In this document: positions 9,055 to 18,571 of the stretch, in pieces | Numbering within the stretch: position 1 is the stretch's first letter | How the letters are laid out: each line of letters begins with the position of its first letter | Assembly (NCBI RefSeq): GCF_900048895.1 | Contig: NZ_LT160639.1 | Location: 315,001 to 379,000 of the forward strand | Reading direction: 5' to 3' | DNA from: Neglectibacter timonensis | GTDB lineage: Bacteria; Bacillota; Clostridia; Oscillospirales; Acutalibacteraceae | DNA length: 64,000 nt | Translations under genes and position numbers: made by a program | Notes under the pieces: model-generated | Databases searched by the model: none | Told to the model about the DNA's origin: nothing | What the model saw: the letters and a program-made list of their open reading frames with translations, nothing else

Positions 9055-11094
9055 ATGCCGTCCCTGTTCGAAATGGAAATTACCAAACTGAAGGGCGTAG
9101 GAGAAAAACGCGCCGCCCTTTACAGGAAGCTGGGCGCTCCCACGGTGGGTGATCTGCTGCGGCTGTATCCCCGCGCCTATGAGGATTGGAGCGAACCCAC
9201 GCCTATCCGGGATACCGTTCTGAATGAAATCAATGTAGTACATGCCACCGTCGTGAAAGCACCCACCGAGCATCGGGTAAAGGGCGGTATGCTGCTGTAT
9301 AAAACTGTTGTGACAGACGGAGAATCCGATCTTGCGCTTACCTTCTTCAACAACCGCTATATCCCGTCCCTTCTGAGAGAAGGACAGGATTATGTGTTTC
9401 GCGGTAAGGTCACAGGTTCCTTTTTCAAGCGCGAGATGCTCTCTCCGGAATTTCTGCCCATATCAAAAAGCCTTTCCATTGTCCCGGTCTATCCGGCCAC
9501 GCAGGGGCTCACTTCCCGCATCATCTCCTCTGCCATGCAAAACGCCCTGCTCCTGCTTCCTCAAACCCTGCGCGACCCTATCCCCGATGCCCTGCGCAGC
9601 CAATATCGGCTGTGCCACCTGGGTTTTGCCCTGGAACACATCCATTTTCCAAAATCCGAAGCGGAGCTTGACGTGGCCCGCTACCGGCTGATCTTTGAGG
9701 AGTTTCTGGTGCTTCAGCTGGGGCTGATGCGTATCAAAAGAGGGCGGAAGGAGAAAAACCTGCATCCGCTGCCAAACAGGTTCCCGGCGGAATTCGAAAA
9801 GCTGCTTCCCTTCTCCCTGACCAATGCCCAGAGACGGGCCATCTCAGAGGCAATTTCCGATATGGCGGGGGATTCCCCCATGAACCGGCTGATTCAGGGA
9901 GACGTGGGCAGCGGCAAAACTGCTGTTGCGGCCGCCCTGTGCTGGTGTGTGGTCTCCGCCGGCATGCAGGCCGCCATGATGGCGCCCACGGAAATTCTGG
10001 CGGCTCAGCACTTTACATCCCTTTCCAGCCTGCTGGAGCCTGCCGGAATCCGCGTTGCCCTGCTCACAGGGTCAGTAAAAGCGGCAGAGAAAAGGAAGCT
10101 CTATGCCTCCCTGGAGGCCGGGGAGATCGACCTGATCATCGGTACCCATGCGCTGCTCAGTGAGGGTGTGGCATTCCGGGATCTGGGCCTTGTGATCACG
10201 GACGAGCAGCACCGTTTCGGGGTAGGACAACGCTCCGCCCTTGCCCAAAAAGGGACTTCCCCTCATTTTCTGGTGATGAGCGCCACCCCTATTCCCCGTA
10301 CACTGGCCCTGATGATGTACGGGGATTTGGATATTTCCGTGTTGGATGAGCTTCCACCGGGAAGGCAGAAGATCGAGACCTATCTGATTGACTCCAAAAA
10401 GCGCGTACGGGCGTTCGGTTTTGTACAGAAGCATTTGGACGAGGGACGGCAGGGATATCTCATTTGCCCGCTGATTGAAGAGGATGAGACTGGGCTTGCC
10501 AGCGTCAAAGAATACGCCGGACTGGTAAAGGACTGTTTCCCCCATGCGTCTGTAGGTATCCTCCATGGAAAGATGAAGCCTGCGGAAAAAGACGCGGTGA
10601 TGAAGGAGTTTTCAGAGGGAGCCCTGCAGCTTCTGGTCTCCACCACAGTGGTGGAAGTGGGGGTGGATGTTCCCAATGCCGTGATTATGCTGATAGAAAA
10701 CGCGGAACGGTACGGCCTATCCCAGCTTCACCAGCTGCGAGGGCGCATCGGGAGAGGCAGCTTTCAGTCCACCTGCATTCTGGTGACGGATATTCAGAAT
10801 GAAGATACCCTCAAACGTCTGAAGCTCTTCCGGGATACCAGCGACGGCTTCCAAATTGCCGACGCCGATTTAAAGCTGCGGGGTCCTGGAGACTTCTTTG
10901 GACAGCGCCAGCACGGATTGCCCCAGCTCACCATAGCCGACATGAGCAGCGATCTGGAAGTGCTGAAAAAAGCCCAGGAATGCGCCCGGGAAATCATGTC
11001 CAAAAATGTCCTGGACGCCGAGGAATACCGGGGCCTGCGCGCTGAAATGCGCCGTCTGTTTGCAAAAACCGGCAGTGACAACGTGGTGCTGTAA
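9055..11094 (+). CDS. recG: ATP-dependent DNA helicase RecG
   Basis: Branch-migrating helicase that remodels stalled forks and Holliday junctions. The 679-residue protein has the N-terminal wedge OB domain, Walker A GDVGSGKT (about 282-289), the DEQH box in VITDEQHRFG (about 382-385), motif III MSATPIPRTL, and the C-terminal RecG segment with QLRGRIGRG and LRGPGDFFGQRQHG. Length is normal. ATG at 9055 follows AGAAGGAGG. It stands alone between two terminators. Confidence 0.97.
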   Translation: MPSLFEMEITKLKGVGEKRAALYRKLGAPTVGDLLRLYPRAYEDWSEPTPIRDTVLNEINVVHATVVKAPTEHRVKGGMLLYKTVVTDGESDLALTFFNNRYIPSLLREGQDYVFRGKVTGSFFKREMLSPEFLPISKSLSIVPVYPATQGLTSRIISSAMQNALLLLPQTLRDPIPDALRSQYRLCHLGFALEHIHFPKSEAELDVARYRLIFEEFLVLQLGLMRIKRGRKEKNLHPLPNRFPAEFEKLLPFSLTNAQRRAISEAISDMAGDSPMNRLIQGDVGSGKTAVAAALCWCVVSAGMQAAMMAPTEILAAQHFTSLSSLLEPAGIRVALLTGSVKAAEKRKLYASLEAGEIDLIIGTHALLSEGVAFRDLGLVITDEQHRFGVGQRSALAQKGTSPHFLVMSATPIPRTLALMMYGDLDISVLDELPPGRQKIETYLIDSKKRVRAFGFVQKHLDEGRQGYLICPLIEEDETGLASVKEYAGLVKDCFPHASVGILHGKMKPAEKDAVMKEFSEGALQLLVSTTVVEVGVDVPNAVIMLIENAERYGLSQLHQLRGRIGRGSFQSTCILVTDIQNEDTLKRLKLFRDTSDGFQIADADLKLRGPGDFFGQRQHGLPQLTIADMSSDLEVLKKAQECAREIMSKNVLDAEEYRGLRAEMRRLFAKTGSDNVVL

Positions 11095-11259
11095 CGCTCT
11101 GACAAGGTTCGAAGAAGCCGAAAAGGGAGCTCAAAGGGAATTGTTAAAGATGTCTGGATACGATGAATTTGCATAAGGGATAGGGCTTCCCGACGCCGTC
11201 ATCTGAAAAATGCGGAGAAAAGTTTCAAGACCATATAAAGCAGAGACGTTCCAAAGAAA

Positions 11260-11293
11260 AAAACGGAATAGCCATTTGCGGCTATTCCGTTTT
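11260..11293. terminator. Bidirectional terminator between recG and the carboxypeptidase gene
   Basis: A 14-bp perfect stem (11260-11273 with 11280-11293) flanked by A run and T run, serving both convergent genes. The 11095-11366 gap has no supported gene. Confidence 0.88.
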
Positions 11294-11366
11294 TTGTAAA
11301 AGGGCCGCATTTCCTCTCTCACTTCCTTACGTGAGGGCAGAAAACGCGGCTCTCTTTCGATGCCAC

Positions 11367-12956
11367 TTACATATCCCGAAAACGTTTGACCCTTCTCAAC
11401 TGTTTCTGTTTCTTCCGATAAAGCAGCATCAGAATAATATAAACGACGACCAGCACTAGAATAACCGCCATGACGATGAGAAACCAAGGCGCTGTAAAAA
11501 GAGACTTTCCCTGGGTAAAAATGGTGATCACCGGGCTTCGCTCCACAGATTCTGAGGCCACCAGTGGAATGGTGGCAATCACCTCATCCGCATAAGAGAG
11601 CGTGGCGGTTCCTACCTGTTCTCCCTTTTTGATGGGCGCCTGAACGCTTTCCGGCACGTTGCACTGGATGGTCACGCTAGATTTATTTACAGCTTTTGGA
11701 AGCAGTGCGCTGGCATTGTCTCCGGCCACCAGCTGCAGCGTATCCTTCCGGTAGGCATATTCCAGCTTCACCTCTCCCAGCAGATCTCCCTGGGCGGCCA
11801 CTGTCTTCTTTTCCAGATTTAAAAGCGCCCAGCGGAACAGTTCCCTGGAGTCCGCCATCTCTCCGTGATAGTCGATGTCATTTCCTTCGCTGTCCAACAT
11901 CGGACTGCCCATCGCCACACAAATGTATGTGTATCCGTCAGCCGTGGCCGACGACACAATGCAATAGCCTGCCTCGTTCAAAGAACCGGTCTTGATGCCG
12001 GTAGTATAGGTGTAAAAATAGTTGTTCCCGTCATTGTCCTCATAGTTGTTGAACATTTTGTTGGTGGAGTAAAACGTCTGCTCCTCCCTCATGTTGGTGG
12101 CGGCCAGGTCATAGGCCGGGGTGCCTGTGATCTGGGCAAAATTGGGCAGCCCCAGTGCATAGCGGGTGATACGGTACAGATCCCGCGCAGTGGCATAATG
12201 GTCGGGATGATACAGGCCGTGCGGGTTCATGAAATGTGTGTTCTCGCAGCCCAGTTCTTCTGCTTTTTCATTCATCAGCTTCACAAAATAGGTGTTGCTG
12301 TAATCCGTGGGGTCTTGGCCTGAGTCCCACTCGGCAGCCCCTTCTCCTCCGGCGTTGGTATCCTCCTCACTGCCCGCCTCCAAGCCGCTGTCTGAATTTT
12401 CCGTACCGGCTGCATTCTCCCCGGTTTCACCAGAACCGCCGTCCGGCTGAGTGGAATCCACACCGCTTCCCTCTTCGCCGGATTCCGCGGAAGAGCTGGG
12501 AAGGGCACCTGCCGCATGAAGCTCGTTTACATAATTTGCCAGCAGAAGCGCAGCGTCGTTCGCAGAAGGCACCATCAGCAGATAGAGCAGCTGTAATCCC
12601 GTCAGCTTTTCTCCTGCCATAATGTCCGCCGTAGAGCTGTAGGTTCCCTCCAGCTCATCCAGCACAGCTTCCGATGCAGTAATCACCGTATTTTCGATAT
12701 CAGGGATATTTTCATAAGCCACAATAAAGGTCATGATCTTCGTCAGCGATGCCATAGGACGCTTCTCATCGGGATTCTGGGCATAGGCCACCGAATCCGT
12801 ATCCAGATTGACCAATAAAAGCGACTCGCAGTGGGGGCCGCCTCCGTCCTTCTCCCAGGTATAGGGGAAGCCTTCGGCGGAAACGGGCAAGGCCGCTGTG
12901 GTCAGCAATAAACAAACAGCCAAAAATATGGCTGTAATTCTCTTTCGTTTCATCAT
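11367..12956 (-). CDS. D-alanyl-D-alanine carboxypeptidase (DacF/PBP5-like) with acidic insert
   Basis: Serine DD-carboxypeptidase (peptidase S11) that trims the terminal D-Ala from peptidoglycan stem peptides outside the membrane. The 529 residues contain a signal peptide (LAVCLLLTTAALPVSAEG), SxxK at S70-K73 (SLTK), SxN at 131-133 (SAN), and KTG at 322-324. A C-terminal membrane helix (about 486-510) is followed by a basic tail. Between SxN and the next conserved block is a roughly 65-residue Ser/Gly/Glu/Asp-rich low-complexity stretch (about 151-217) that the compact PBP5 fold lacks. The start follows GGGAGA. dacF is a reasonable name but paralogues are common, so no symbol is given. Confidence 0.92.
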   Translation of the reverse strand: MMKRKRITAIFLAVCLLLTTAALPVSAEGFPYTWEKDGGGPHCESLLLVNLDTDSVAYAQNPDEKRPMASLTKIMTFIVAYENIPDIENTVITASEAVLDELEGTYSSTADIMAGEKLTGLQLLYLLMVPSANDAALLLANYVNELHAAGALPSSSAESGEEGSGVDSTQPDGGSGETGENAAGTENSDSGLEAGSEEDTNAGGEGAAEWDSGQDPTDYSNTYFVKLMNEKAEELGCENTHFMNPHGLYHPDHYATARDLYRITRYALGLPNFAQITGTPAYDLAATNMREEQTFYSTNKMFNNYEDNDGNNYFYTYTTGIKTGSLNEAGYCIVSSATADGYTYICVAMGSPMLDSEGNDIDYHGEMADSRELFRWALLNLEKKTVAAQGDLLGEVKLEYAYRKDTLQLVAGDNASALLPKAVNKSSVTIQCNVPESVQAPIKKGEQVGTATLSYADEVIATIPLVASESVERSPVITIFTQGKSLFTAPWFLIVMAVILVLVVVYIILMLLYRKKQKQLRRVKRFRDM

Positions 12957-13053
12957 GTACTCTCCCGCAGTTTTGTGTTACAATTTAGTATACTATTTAC
13001 GGCTCAAAAAGAAAAGCCCGAAATTCTTAACATTTTATAAAGCGGAGGCTCCC

Positions 13054-14178
13054 TTGAAATTTTTTCACACGTCTGACTGGCACCTGGGGCGGATGCTGTA
13101 TGGCAGAAGCCTTTTGGAGGACCAGCGCTATTTTTTGGAACAGGTTTTCCTGCCTGCTGTGGAGCGGGAACGGCCCGACTGCATCCTGCTGGCAGGCGAT
13201 ATCTATGACCGCCAAATCGCACCGCCGGAGGCGATCCGCCTATTTGACCGTACCCTCTCCCGTCTGACCGAGCTCAACTGTAAGGTGGCGGTAATCTCTG
13301 GAAACCACGATGGTTCAGACCGTATCGCTATCCTCAAAAATATTTTAAGAAAGAACGGCGTCTTCCTGGCCACCGAGCTGTCAGACGCCTTCTCCCCCAT
13401 TTTTTTGGAGGCTGGAGAAGAAAAAGCGCAGCTCTTCCTTTTACCCTATTTAGATTCCTCCGCCGTGCGGGATTATTTCCAGGACGATACTCTCCGGGGA
13501 GAAGGCGCCTGTATGGCCAGGGTGCTGTCCGAATTGGAACCTCTGTTTCTGCCGGACTGCCTCCACATCCTTATGACCCACTGCTTTGCAGCCGGTTCCG
13601 CCCCTTCCGACTCCGAAAGCACCATGTTCGTAGGCGGTTCCGGTGAAGTGCCGCCCGAACTCTTTTCCTCCTTTGACTATGCCGCGCTGGGACACCTTCA
13701 CGGCCCCCAGCGTGCAGGGAAAACCGGGCGCTATTCCGGTTCTCCCCTGAAGTATTCTGTGGATGAGGAAAGCCAAAAAAAGTCGTTTCTGATGTTGGAG
13801 TCAGATCAGGGGGCACTGAAGCAGACCGAGCTCCCCATTGTTCCCCTCCGCGACGTCCGGCGCATCACAGGCCTATTTCAAGATCTGCTTTCCGCGGGAC
13901 AGGATCATACCTGTGAAGATTACGTGGAATTGGAACTGACCGACAAAGCTCCTATCCTGCTGGCAGCCGAACGCCTGCGTCCCTACTACCCCAATCTGCT
14001 CTCTGTGACCAACCGCTGGGCAGCGGATTCAGCAGTAGGGGAACGGGCTCAAAAGCTGCAGAACCAGACCGAAGATGTAATTTTCCGCTCTTTTCTCAAG
14101 GATGTGTGCAACATTGAGGCAGCTGGTCCGGATTTGGAACTGTTCTCGGAAATTCTCAGGGAGGTGGACAAACCATGA
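13054..14178 (+). CDS. sbcD: Exonuclease subunit SbcD (Mre11-like)
   Basis: Nuclease subunit of the SbcCD complex, which opens DNA hairpins and processes double-strand ends. The 374 residues show the calcineurin-like metal ligands in order: D8/H10 (TSDWHLG), AGDIYD, GNHDGSD, LMTHCF and GHLHGPQ. TTG at 13054 follows GGAGG by a few bases and gives the family N-terminus KFFHTSDWHLG; the longer open frame has no such site. The stop overlaps the sbcC start (ATGA at 14175-14178), indicating translational coupling. Confidence 0.96.
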   Translation: MKFFHTSDWHLGRMLYGRSLLEDQRYFLEQVFLPAVERERPDCILLAGDIYDRQIAPPEAIRLFDRTLSRLTELNCKVAVISGNHDGSDRIAILKNILRKNGVFLATELSDAFSPIFLEAGEEKAQLFLLPYLDSSAVRDYFQDDTLRGEGACMARVLSELEPLFLPDCLHILMTHCFAAGSAPSDSESTMFVGGSGEVPPELFSSFDYAALGHLHGPQRAGKTGRYSGSPLKYSVDEESQKKSFLMLESDQGALKQTELPIVPLRDVRRITGLFQDLLSAGQDHTCEDYVELELTDKAPILLAAERLRPYYPNLLSVTNRWAADSAVGERAQKLQNQTEDVIFRSFLKDVCNIEAAGPDLELFSEILREVDKP

Positions 14179-16907
14179 GACCTCTAAGGCTGTCATTAGA
14201 GGCTTTCGGCCCCTATCTCAAAAAGGCTGAACTGGATTTCACCCTTTTTGGGGAGAACGCCCTGTTTCTCATTACCGGTCCCACGGGCGGCGGGAAAACC
14301 ACTCTGCTGGATGCCATGTGCTTTGCACTCTACTGCCGCGCCACAGGGGGGCGCAGAGATTTTGCCGGCATGCGCTGCGCCAGCGCCCCGGAGGACGTTC
14401 CCACCTCCGTAGAATTCGATTTTTCCCTGCAGGGAAAAATTTACCGGTTCCGCCGCAGCCGGTTCCTGCATGTCAACCGGAACACAAAACAGCTGGAGCC
14501 GCGGGAAACCCACGAATGCTTCATAGATGAAAACGGGGAGATGCGCCTGCTGGAAAGCGGCAGCGAAAGCGCTGTGAGACGCCGTGCAGAGGAACTTCTG
14601 CACTTGAACTGTACGCAGTTCTCCCAGGTCGTAGTACTTCCTCAGGGCGATTTTCTCCGACTGCTGCGGGCCAGTTCCAAAGAAAAAGCCGAGATGTTGG
14701 AAACTCTTTTCTCCGCTGGACTCTGGCGCAACGTCATGGAGAGCTTTTCCGCCCGCACCAGAACATTGGACGCAGAATGCCGCAAGCTCACTGCCATGCG
14801 CGCCTCCCTGCTGGAAAAGGAAAACGCTGAATCCGGGGCCATACTGGAAAAAGCTGTGGCCGAACTGGAAGAGAAGGAAACAAACCTCCGCAGAGATGCC
14901 GACAGTCTGGCAAAGAAGCTGCAGGACCAGGAGGCAGCCCTCCGTCTTACAGAGGAATACTATCGCCTGAAAGACGAGCTGGTTCGGACCTCGCAGCTGG
15001 AAGCCTCGGCACAAAGGCATTTGGATGAGCTGAACCGAACCAAAGCGCAGACCGCGCAGAAACGAGAGGAAGCCGCCAGGCTCCGCAGCTCAGCAGTGCA
15101 GGCAGCTCAAGAGATTTCCCGGCTTCAGCAGCAGCAAAAGCAGCTCTCCCATGCCGCGGACCTGCGCGGACGGGCTCAGGAAACGCTCCGGCAGAAAAAC
15201 CAGGAGGAAGCCTCTCTGACTGTGCTCAAACAAAATGCGGTCGAATTGGGGCAGCGCATCCTCACAGGCGAAGCCTTTGCTGAGCAGGCGCAGACCTCTG
15301 CCACACAGATCCCCAAGCTGCTGGAGGAGCGGCAGGCTCTGGAAAGGGCCCTTGCTCTATACGAGGAATTGGAAAATTTGAAACATGCGGAAAGGAAGGC
15401 GCAAGGTGAGCTGAAGAGAACGGAAGAATCCCAGAAAGCCAGCACCCTTCTCGCAGAAACCCTGACGCAGCGCCTGTCCGCACAGGAGGCTGTTCTGCGG
15501 GGGAATTCCACACTGCAGCTTGCCTGCAGCCTGGAAGAAGGAAGCCCTTGTCCCGTCTGCGGTTCTACCGAGCATCCTTCTCCCGCGCAGGGAAAGGAAC
15601 AGCTTCTGGATGTTCAGGAGCTGGAGCTTTTGCGCAGAGAAGAAAAAAAAGGCAGGGAGCGGGCTCTTCAGGACACAGCGCAGTGCGCGGCTTCTTCGCA
15701 GCTGTTCCGGCAGGCCATGGAGAAACGGGCCGCACAGGAAACGCTTTGCCTCCAGACCGGCTTTTCTCCGGAACAGGCCAAAGAATGCTTTCATCTGCTC
15801 ACAGCCCGTCTCCAACAGGAACGTTCCACAGCAGACAAACTACCGGCAGCCAGAGCCAAGCTCGCCGCGCTCACCGCCCAGCGAGATCAATTGGGAAAAG
15901 AAGAGTACGAGGCCGTCCGGAGAGTGTCGGCTTTGACAGCAAAGGCCCTAGAACTGGACCGAAACGCCCAGGAGGCGGAGCAGGCCTGCTCCGGCTTAAA
16001 GCAAGCGGAGCTTGAAAATGCCATTGCTCGAAAAAAGCAGGAATATGAAGCAGCCGAATCCCGTTCAAACCTGCTCCTGACGGAATGTGAGCAAGCCGTC
16101 TCCGCCCTCAGTGCGGCGGAAAGCGCCTGCAGCGCTGCCCGGAATGCAAAAGACAAGGCGCAATCAGCCTTTGACGTTTTGCAGCCTTCCTGGGAGATTC
16201 CCCCTGAATTATCTGTACTGCGCCGGGAAACCGAAGAGAAAAGGAAACTTTCCCTGCAGCTTTCCCAGGAATTGGGCCAGACCATAAGTTTGCTCTCCTC
16301 TCTGCGCGGCTCACTGGCCTCTGTACGGGAACTGGAGGAAAAGCTGAATTCCGCTGAACAGCAATTCAGCCATACCGCCCGACTCTCTCATTCTCTCTCC
16401 GGCGCAAACCCCTTAAAAACGCCGATTTTGCAATATGTGCTCAGTATCATGCTGGATGAAGTTCTGGGGAGTGCAAACCGGTTTTTCGGCACGCTGAGCC
16501 GCGGCCGCTACGCCCTCCGGCGCATGGAGGGTCCAAAGGGCGGAAATGCCTTGGGAGGCCTTGACATCGAAGTGCTGGACGGCGCTTCCATGCTGCCGCG
16601 CTCCATCGAGACCCTTTCTGGAGGCGAACAGTTTCTCGCCTCTCTCTCCCTGGCCTTTGGTCTTTCCGACGTGGTGCAGAGCCGCTCCGGCGCAGTCCAT
16701 CTGGATTCCATCTTCATCGACGAAGGCTTCGGCACGCTGGACGGGGAAACTCTGGATACTGCAATGAAAGCTTTGGCCATGATTCGCAGCAGCGGCAGGC
16801 TTATTGGCATCATCTCTCATGTCTCAGAGCTGCGGGGGCGCATCGCCTCACGCATTGAAGTCACCGGCGACGGGGCCGGATTTGCCCAGGCTGCAATCAA
16901 AATGTAA
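14175..16907 (+). CDS. sbcC: Exonuclease subunit SbcC (Rad50-like ATPase)
   Basis: SMC-like ATPase of SbcCD. The 910 residues contain Walker A GPTGGGKTTLLDAM near residue 35, two long Ala/Glu/Gln-rich coiled coils, the zinc hook CPVCG near residue 458, the ABC signature LSGGEQF and Walker B with FIDEGFGTLD in the C-terminal lobe. It is somewhat shorter than the E. coli protein, as in many Firmicutes. It starts inside the sbcD stop codon. Confidence 0.96.
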   Translation: MRPLRLSLEAFGPYLKKAELDFTLFGENALFLITGPTGGGKTTLLDAMCFALYCRATGGRRDFAGMRCASAPEDVPTSVEFDFSLQGKIYRFRRSRFLHVNRNTKQLEPRETHECFIDENGEMRLLESGSESAVRRRAEELLHLNCTQFSQVVVLPQGDFLRLLRASSKEKAEMLETLFSAGLWRNVMESFSARTRTLDAECRKLTAMRASLLEKENAESGAILEKAVAELEEKETNLRRDADSLAKKLQDQEAALRLTEEYYRLKDELVRTSQLEASAQRHLDELNRTKAQTAQKREEAARLRSSAVQAAQEISRLQQQQKQLSHAADLRGRAQETLRQKNQEEASLTVLKQNAVELGQRILTGEAFAEQAQTSATQIPKLLEERQALERALALYEELENLKHAERKAQGELKRTEESQKASTLLAETLTQRLSAQEAVLRGNSTLQLACSLEEGSPCPVCGSTEHPSPAQGKEQLLDVQELELLRREEKKGRERALQDTAQCAASSQLFRQAMEKRAAQETLCLQTGFSPEQAKECFHLLTARLQQERSTADKLPAARAKLAALTAQRDQLGKEEYEAVRRVSALTAKALELDRNAQEAEQACSGLKQAELENAIARKKQEYEAAESRSNLLLTECEQAVSALSAAESACSAARNAKDKAQSAFDVLQPSWEIPPELSVLRRETEEKRKLSLQLSQELGQTISLLSSLRGSLASVRELEEKLNSAEQQFSHTARLSHSLSGANPLKTPILQYVLSIMLDEVLGSANRFFGTLSRGRYALRRMEGPKGGNALGGLDIEVLDGASMLPRSIETLSGGEQFLASLSLAFGLSDVVQSRSGAVHLDSIFIDEGFGTLDGETLDTAMKALAMIRSSGRLIGIISHVSELRGRIASRIEVTGDGAGFAQAAIKM

Positions 16908-16929
16908 CTACGACAAATAATCCGTCCTG

Positions 16930-16958
16930 TTGTCAGCTGCAAAGCCCTGGGGTATAAT
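16930..16958 (+). promoter_or_regulatory. Promoter upstream of the metallo-hydrolase gene
   Basis: -35 TTGTCA (16930-16935) and a perfect -10 TATAAT (16953-16958) with a 17-bp spacer. The predicted leader to 17142 is about 175 bases; no gene or known riboswitch is recognised in it. Confidence 0.75.
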
Positions 16959-17141
16959 TAGATTCAGGTAAGCGCCGAATCAATCCGCTGTCCGGCCTGC
17001 AAAGTGGGTTTTAAGGCAGTTCCGGAAAAATCCGACAAATCCCGCCGTATTCAGTACACTAAAAGGTTTTCCAACATTCTTTGATGCAGAAATAACAAAA
17101 GCCGCCCACAGGGATAGCCTATTGCGGCAAGGAGGAGAAAT

Positions 17142-17864
17142 ATGATGAAAGTTACCTTTATTCAGCACAGCTCGTTTTTGGCGGAACTGGATCACTGCTG
17201 CCTGCTGTTCGATTATTACGAGGGGAGCGTTCCAAAAACGCCTCTGGAAAAACCGCTCTACATCTTTGCTAGTCACAGCCACGGGGATCACTTCTCCTCC
17301 GCTGTATTCTCTCTGGCAGAGCCGGGCCGAAAGGTTTTTTATCTGCTTTCCGACGATATTCCCGAACGCCTTGTACCGGAAGAGCTCCTGGAAAACACGG
17401 TTTTCGTTGCCCCCCATTCCACTTACACCATAGGAGATTTACAAGTGGCCACGCTGGAATCCACCGACTTAGGCGTAGCATTCCTGATTGAATGTGAAGG
17501 CAGACTGCTTTACCACGCTGGGGATCTCAACTGCTGGGTCTGGGACGGTGCGCCCCGGTATCAGAACGATATGATGGAAGCTCAATACAAAAAGGAACTG
17601 GAACTGCTTTCCGGCAAAAAGATCGACGTAGCCTTCGTCCCTCTGGATCCTCGCCAAGAAACGGATTTCGATCTGGGCATGCGCTATTTTTTAGAGGCTG
17701 CCGGGGCAAGTTACGTTTTTCCCATGCATATGTGGGGGGATTATACTGTGGTTCCGCTGTTCAAATCCACCCCCACCTACCGGGAATACACCAAGCAGAT
17801 TCAAAATATATCCGCTCCCGGACAAACTTTTGAACTGGATCTTTCTGAAGAAAAACAGGACTAA
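17142..17864 (+). CDS. MBL-fold metallo-hydrolase
   Basis: Beta-lactamase-fold hydrolase of the UlaG-like/YycJ-distant group. The 240 residues include the zinc motif SHSHGDHF (His-x-His-x-Asp-His, about 46-53), a second His in YHAGDLNCW, and a late His in FPMHMWGDY. The N-terminus (KVTFIQHSSFLAEL) matches small single-domain MBL proteins. The substrate cannot be told from sequence. Starts ATGATG after AAGGAGGAGAA; either ATG is possible. It appears monocistronic, ended by the terminator at 18010-18052. Confidence 0.85.
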   Translation: MMKVTFIQHSSFLAELDHCCLLFDYYEGSVPKTPLEKPLYIFASHSHGDHFSSAVFSLAEPGRKVFYLLSDDIPERLVPEELLENTVFVAPHSTYTIGDLQVATLESTDLGVAFLIECEGRLLYHAGDLNCWVWDGAPRYQNDMMEAQYKKELELLSGKKIDVAFVPLDPRQETDFDLGMRYFLEAAGASYVFPMHMWGDYTVVPLFKSTPTYREYTKQIQNISAPGQTFELDLSEEKQD

Positions 17865-18009
17865 CCCCTCTGAGAAACTCCAAGAAGATGCTGGACATAA
17901 CGTTCCAATTCCACCACAATAATTCAAATTTTCTGAGAGAGGCTGTAACAGCAGTCCCTCCGCAATCACATCCTGTGCTGGCAGATGAATCAAAACAGCA
18001 GGCATATCA

Positions 18010-18052
18010 AAAAGGCATGATGGAAATTATCAGGATTTCCATCATGCCTTTT
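18010..18052. terminator. Bidirectional terminator (18-bp stem)
   Basis: 18010-18027 pairs perfectly with 18035-18052 around a seven-base loop, with A and T runs at the ends. It separates the convergent metallo-hydrolase and Rrf2 genes. Confidence 0.9.
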
Positions 18053-18061
18053 CCTATTTTC

Positions 18062-18499
18062 TCAGCTTTCCAGTTTCTTTTTGCTCTTCTCCAAATTTCC
18101 TCGCGCCAGATCGTCCAGCGTTGTTAAATCCACATAATTTTTTATTTGCTCATAAAAGCCTTCCCAAAACCGAACCGTGCTGCAGACCTCGTACCTGGGA
18201 CATCGGTTTGGCTCATCCTCCAGGCAAGCCACTGGAGCCAAGCTCCCCTCGACGGCCCGTAAAATTTCTCCAACCGTATATTCTTCCGGTCTCCTTGCAA
18301 GGCGGTATCCTCCCTGTGGGCCGCGGATGCTGCGCACAAAACCCGCCCTGCTCAAGGCGCTCACAATCTGCTCCAGATATTTCACAGAAATACCCTGCCT
18401 GACAGATACATCCTTCAGGGCGATGAATTCTGTCGGGTCCTGCAACGCCAAATCCGCCATGAAACGCAGCGCATACCTTCCCTTTGCTGAAATTTTCAT
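18062..18499 (-). CDS. Rrf2-family transcriptional regulator (IscR-like, three cysteines)
   Basis: Winged-helix repressor of the Rrf2 family. The 145 residues begin MKISAKGRYALRFMADLAL, have the recognition region SVKYLEQIVSALSRAGFVRS, the wing IRGPQGGYRLAR, and the cysteine triplet C-x7-C-x5-C (CLEDEPNRCPRYEVC), which in IscR-type proteins binds an Fe-S cluster. ATG at 18499 follows GGAGGAG; the longer open frame runs through the promoter. A perfect palindrome over its own promoter suggests autoregulation. There are no isc/suf or cysteine genes next to it, so its wider regulon is unknown. Confidence 0.9.
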   Translation of the reverse strand: MKISAKGRYALRFMADLALQDPTEFIALKDVSVRQGISVKYLEQIVSALSRAGFVRSIRGPQGGYRLARRPEEYTVGEILRAVEGSLAPVACLEDEPNRCPRYEVCSTVRFWEGFYEQIKNYVDLTTLDDLARGNLEKSKKKLES

Positions 18500-18522
18500 A
18501 CCGCTTCTCCTCCGCATTTTAT

Positions 18523-18559
18523 CTATTCCTATTTTACAATAGGAATAGTAGGAAATCAA
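18523..18559 (-). promoter_or_regulatory. Promoter and palindromic operator of the Rrf2 gene
   Basis: Leftward -35 TTGATT (18554-18559) and -10 TAAAAT (18531-18536) are 17 bp apart. CTATTCCTATT (18523-18533) and AATAGGAATAG (18538-18548) form a perfect 11-bp-arm palindrome covering the spacer and -10, the expected position for an Rrf2 repressor site. Confidence 0.75.
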
Positions 18560-18571
18560 GCTGCAAAACGT

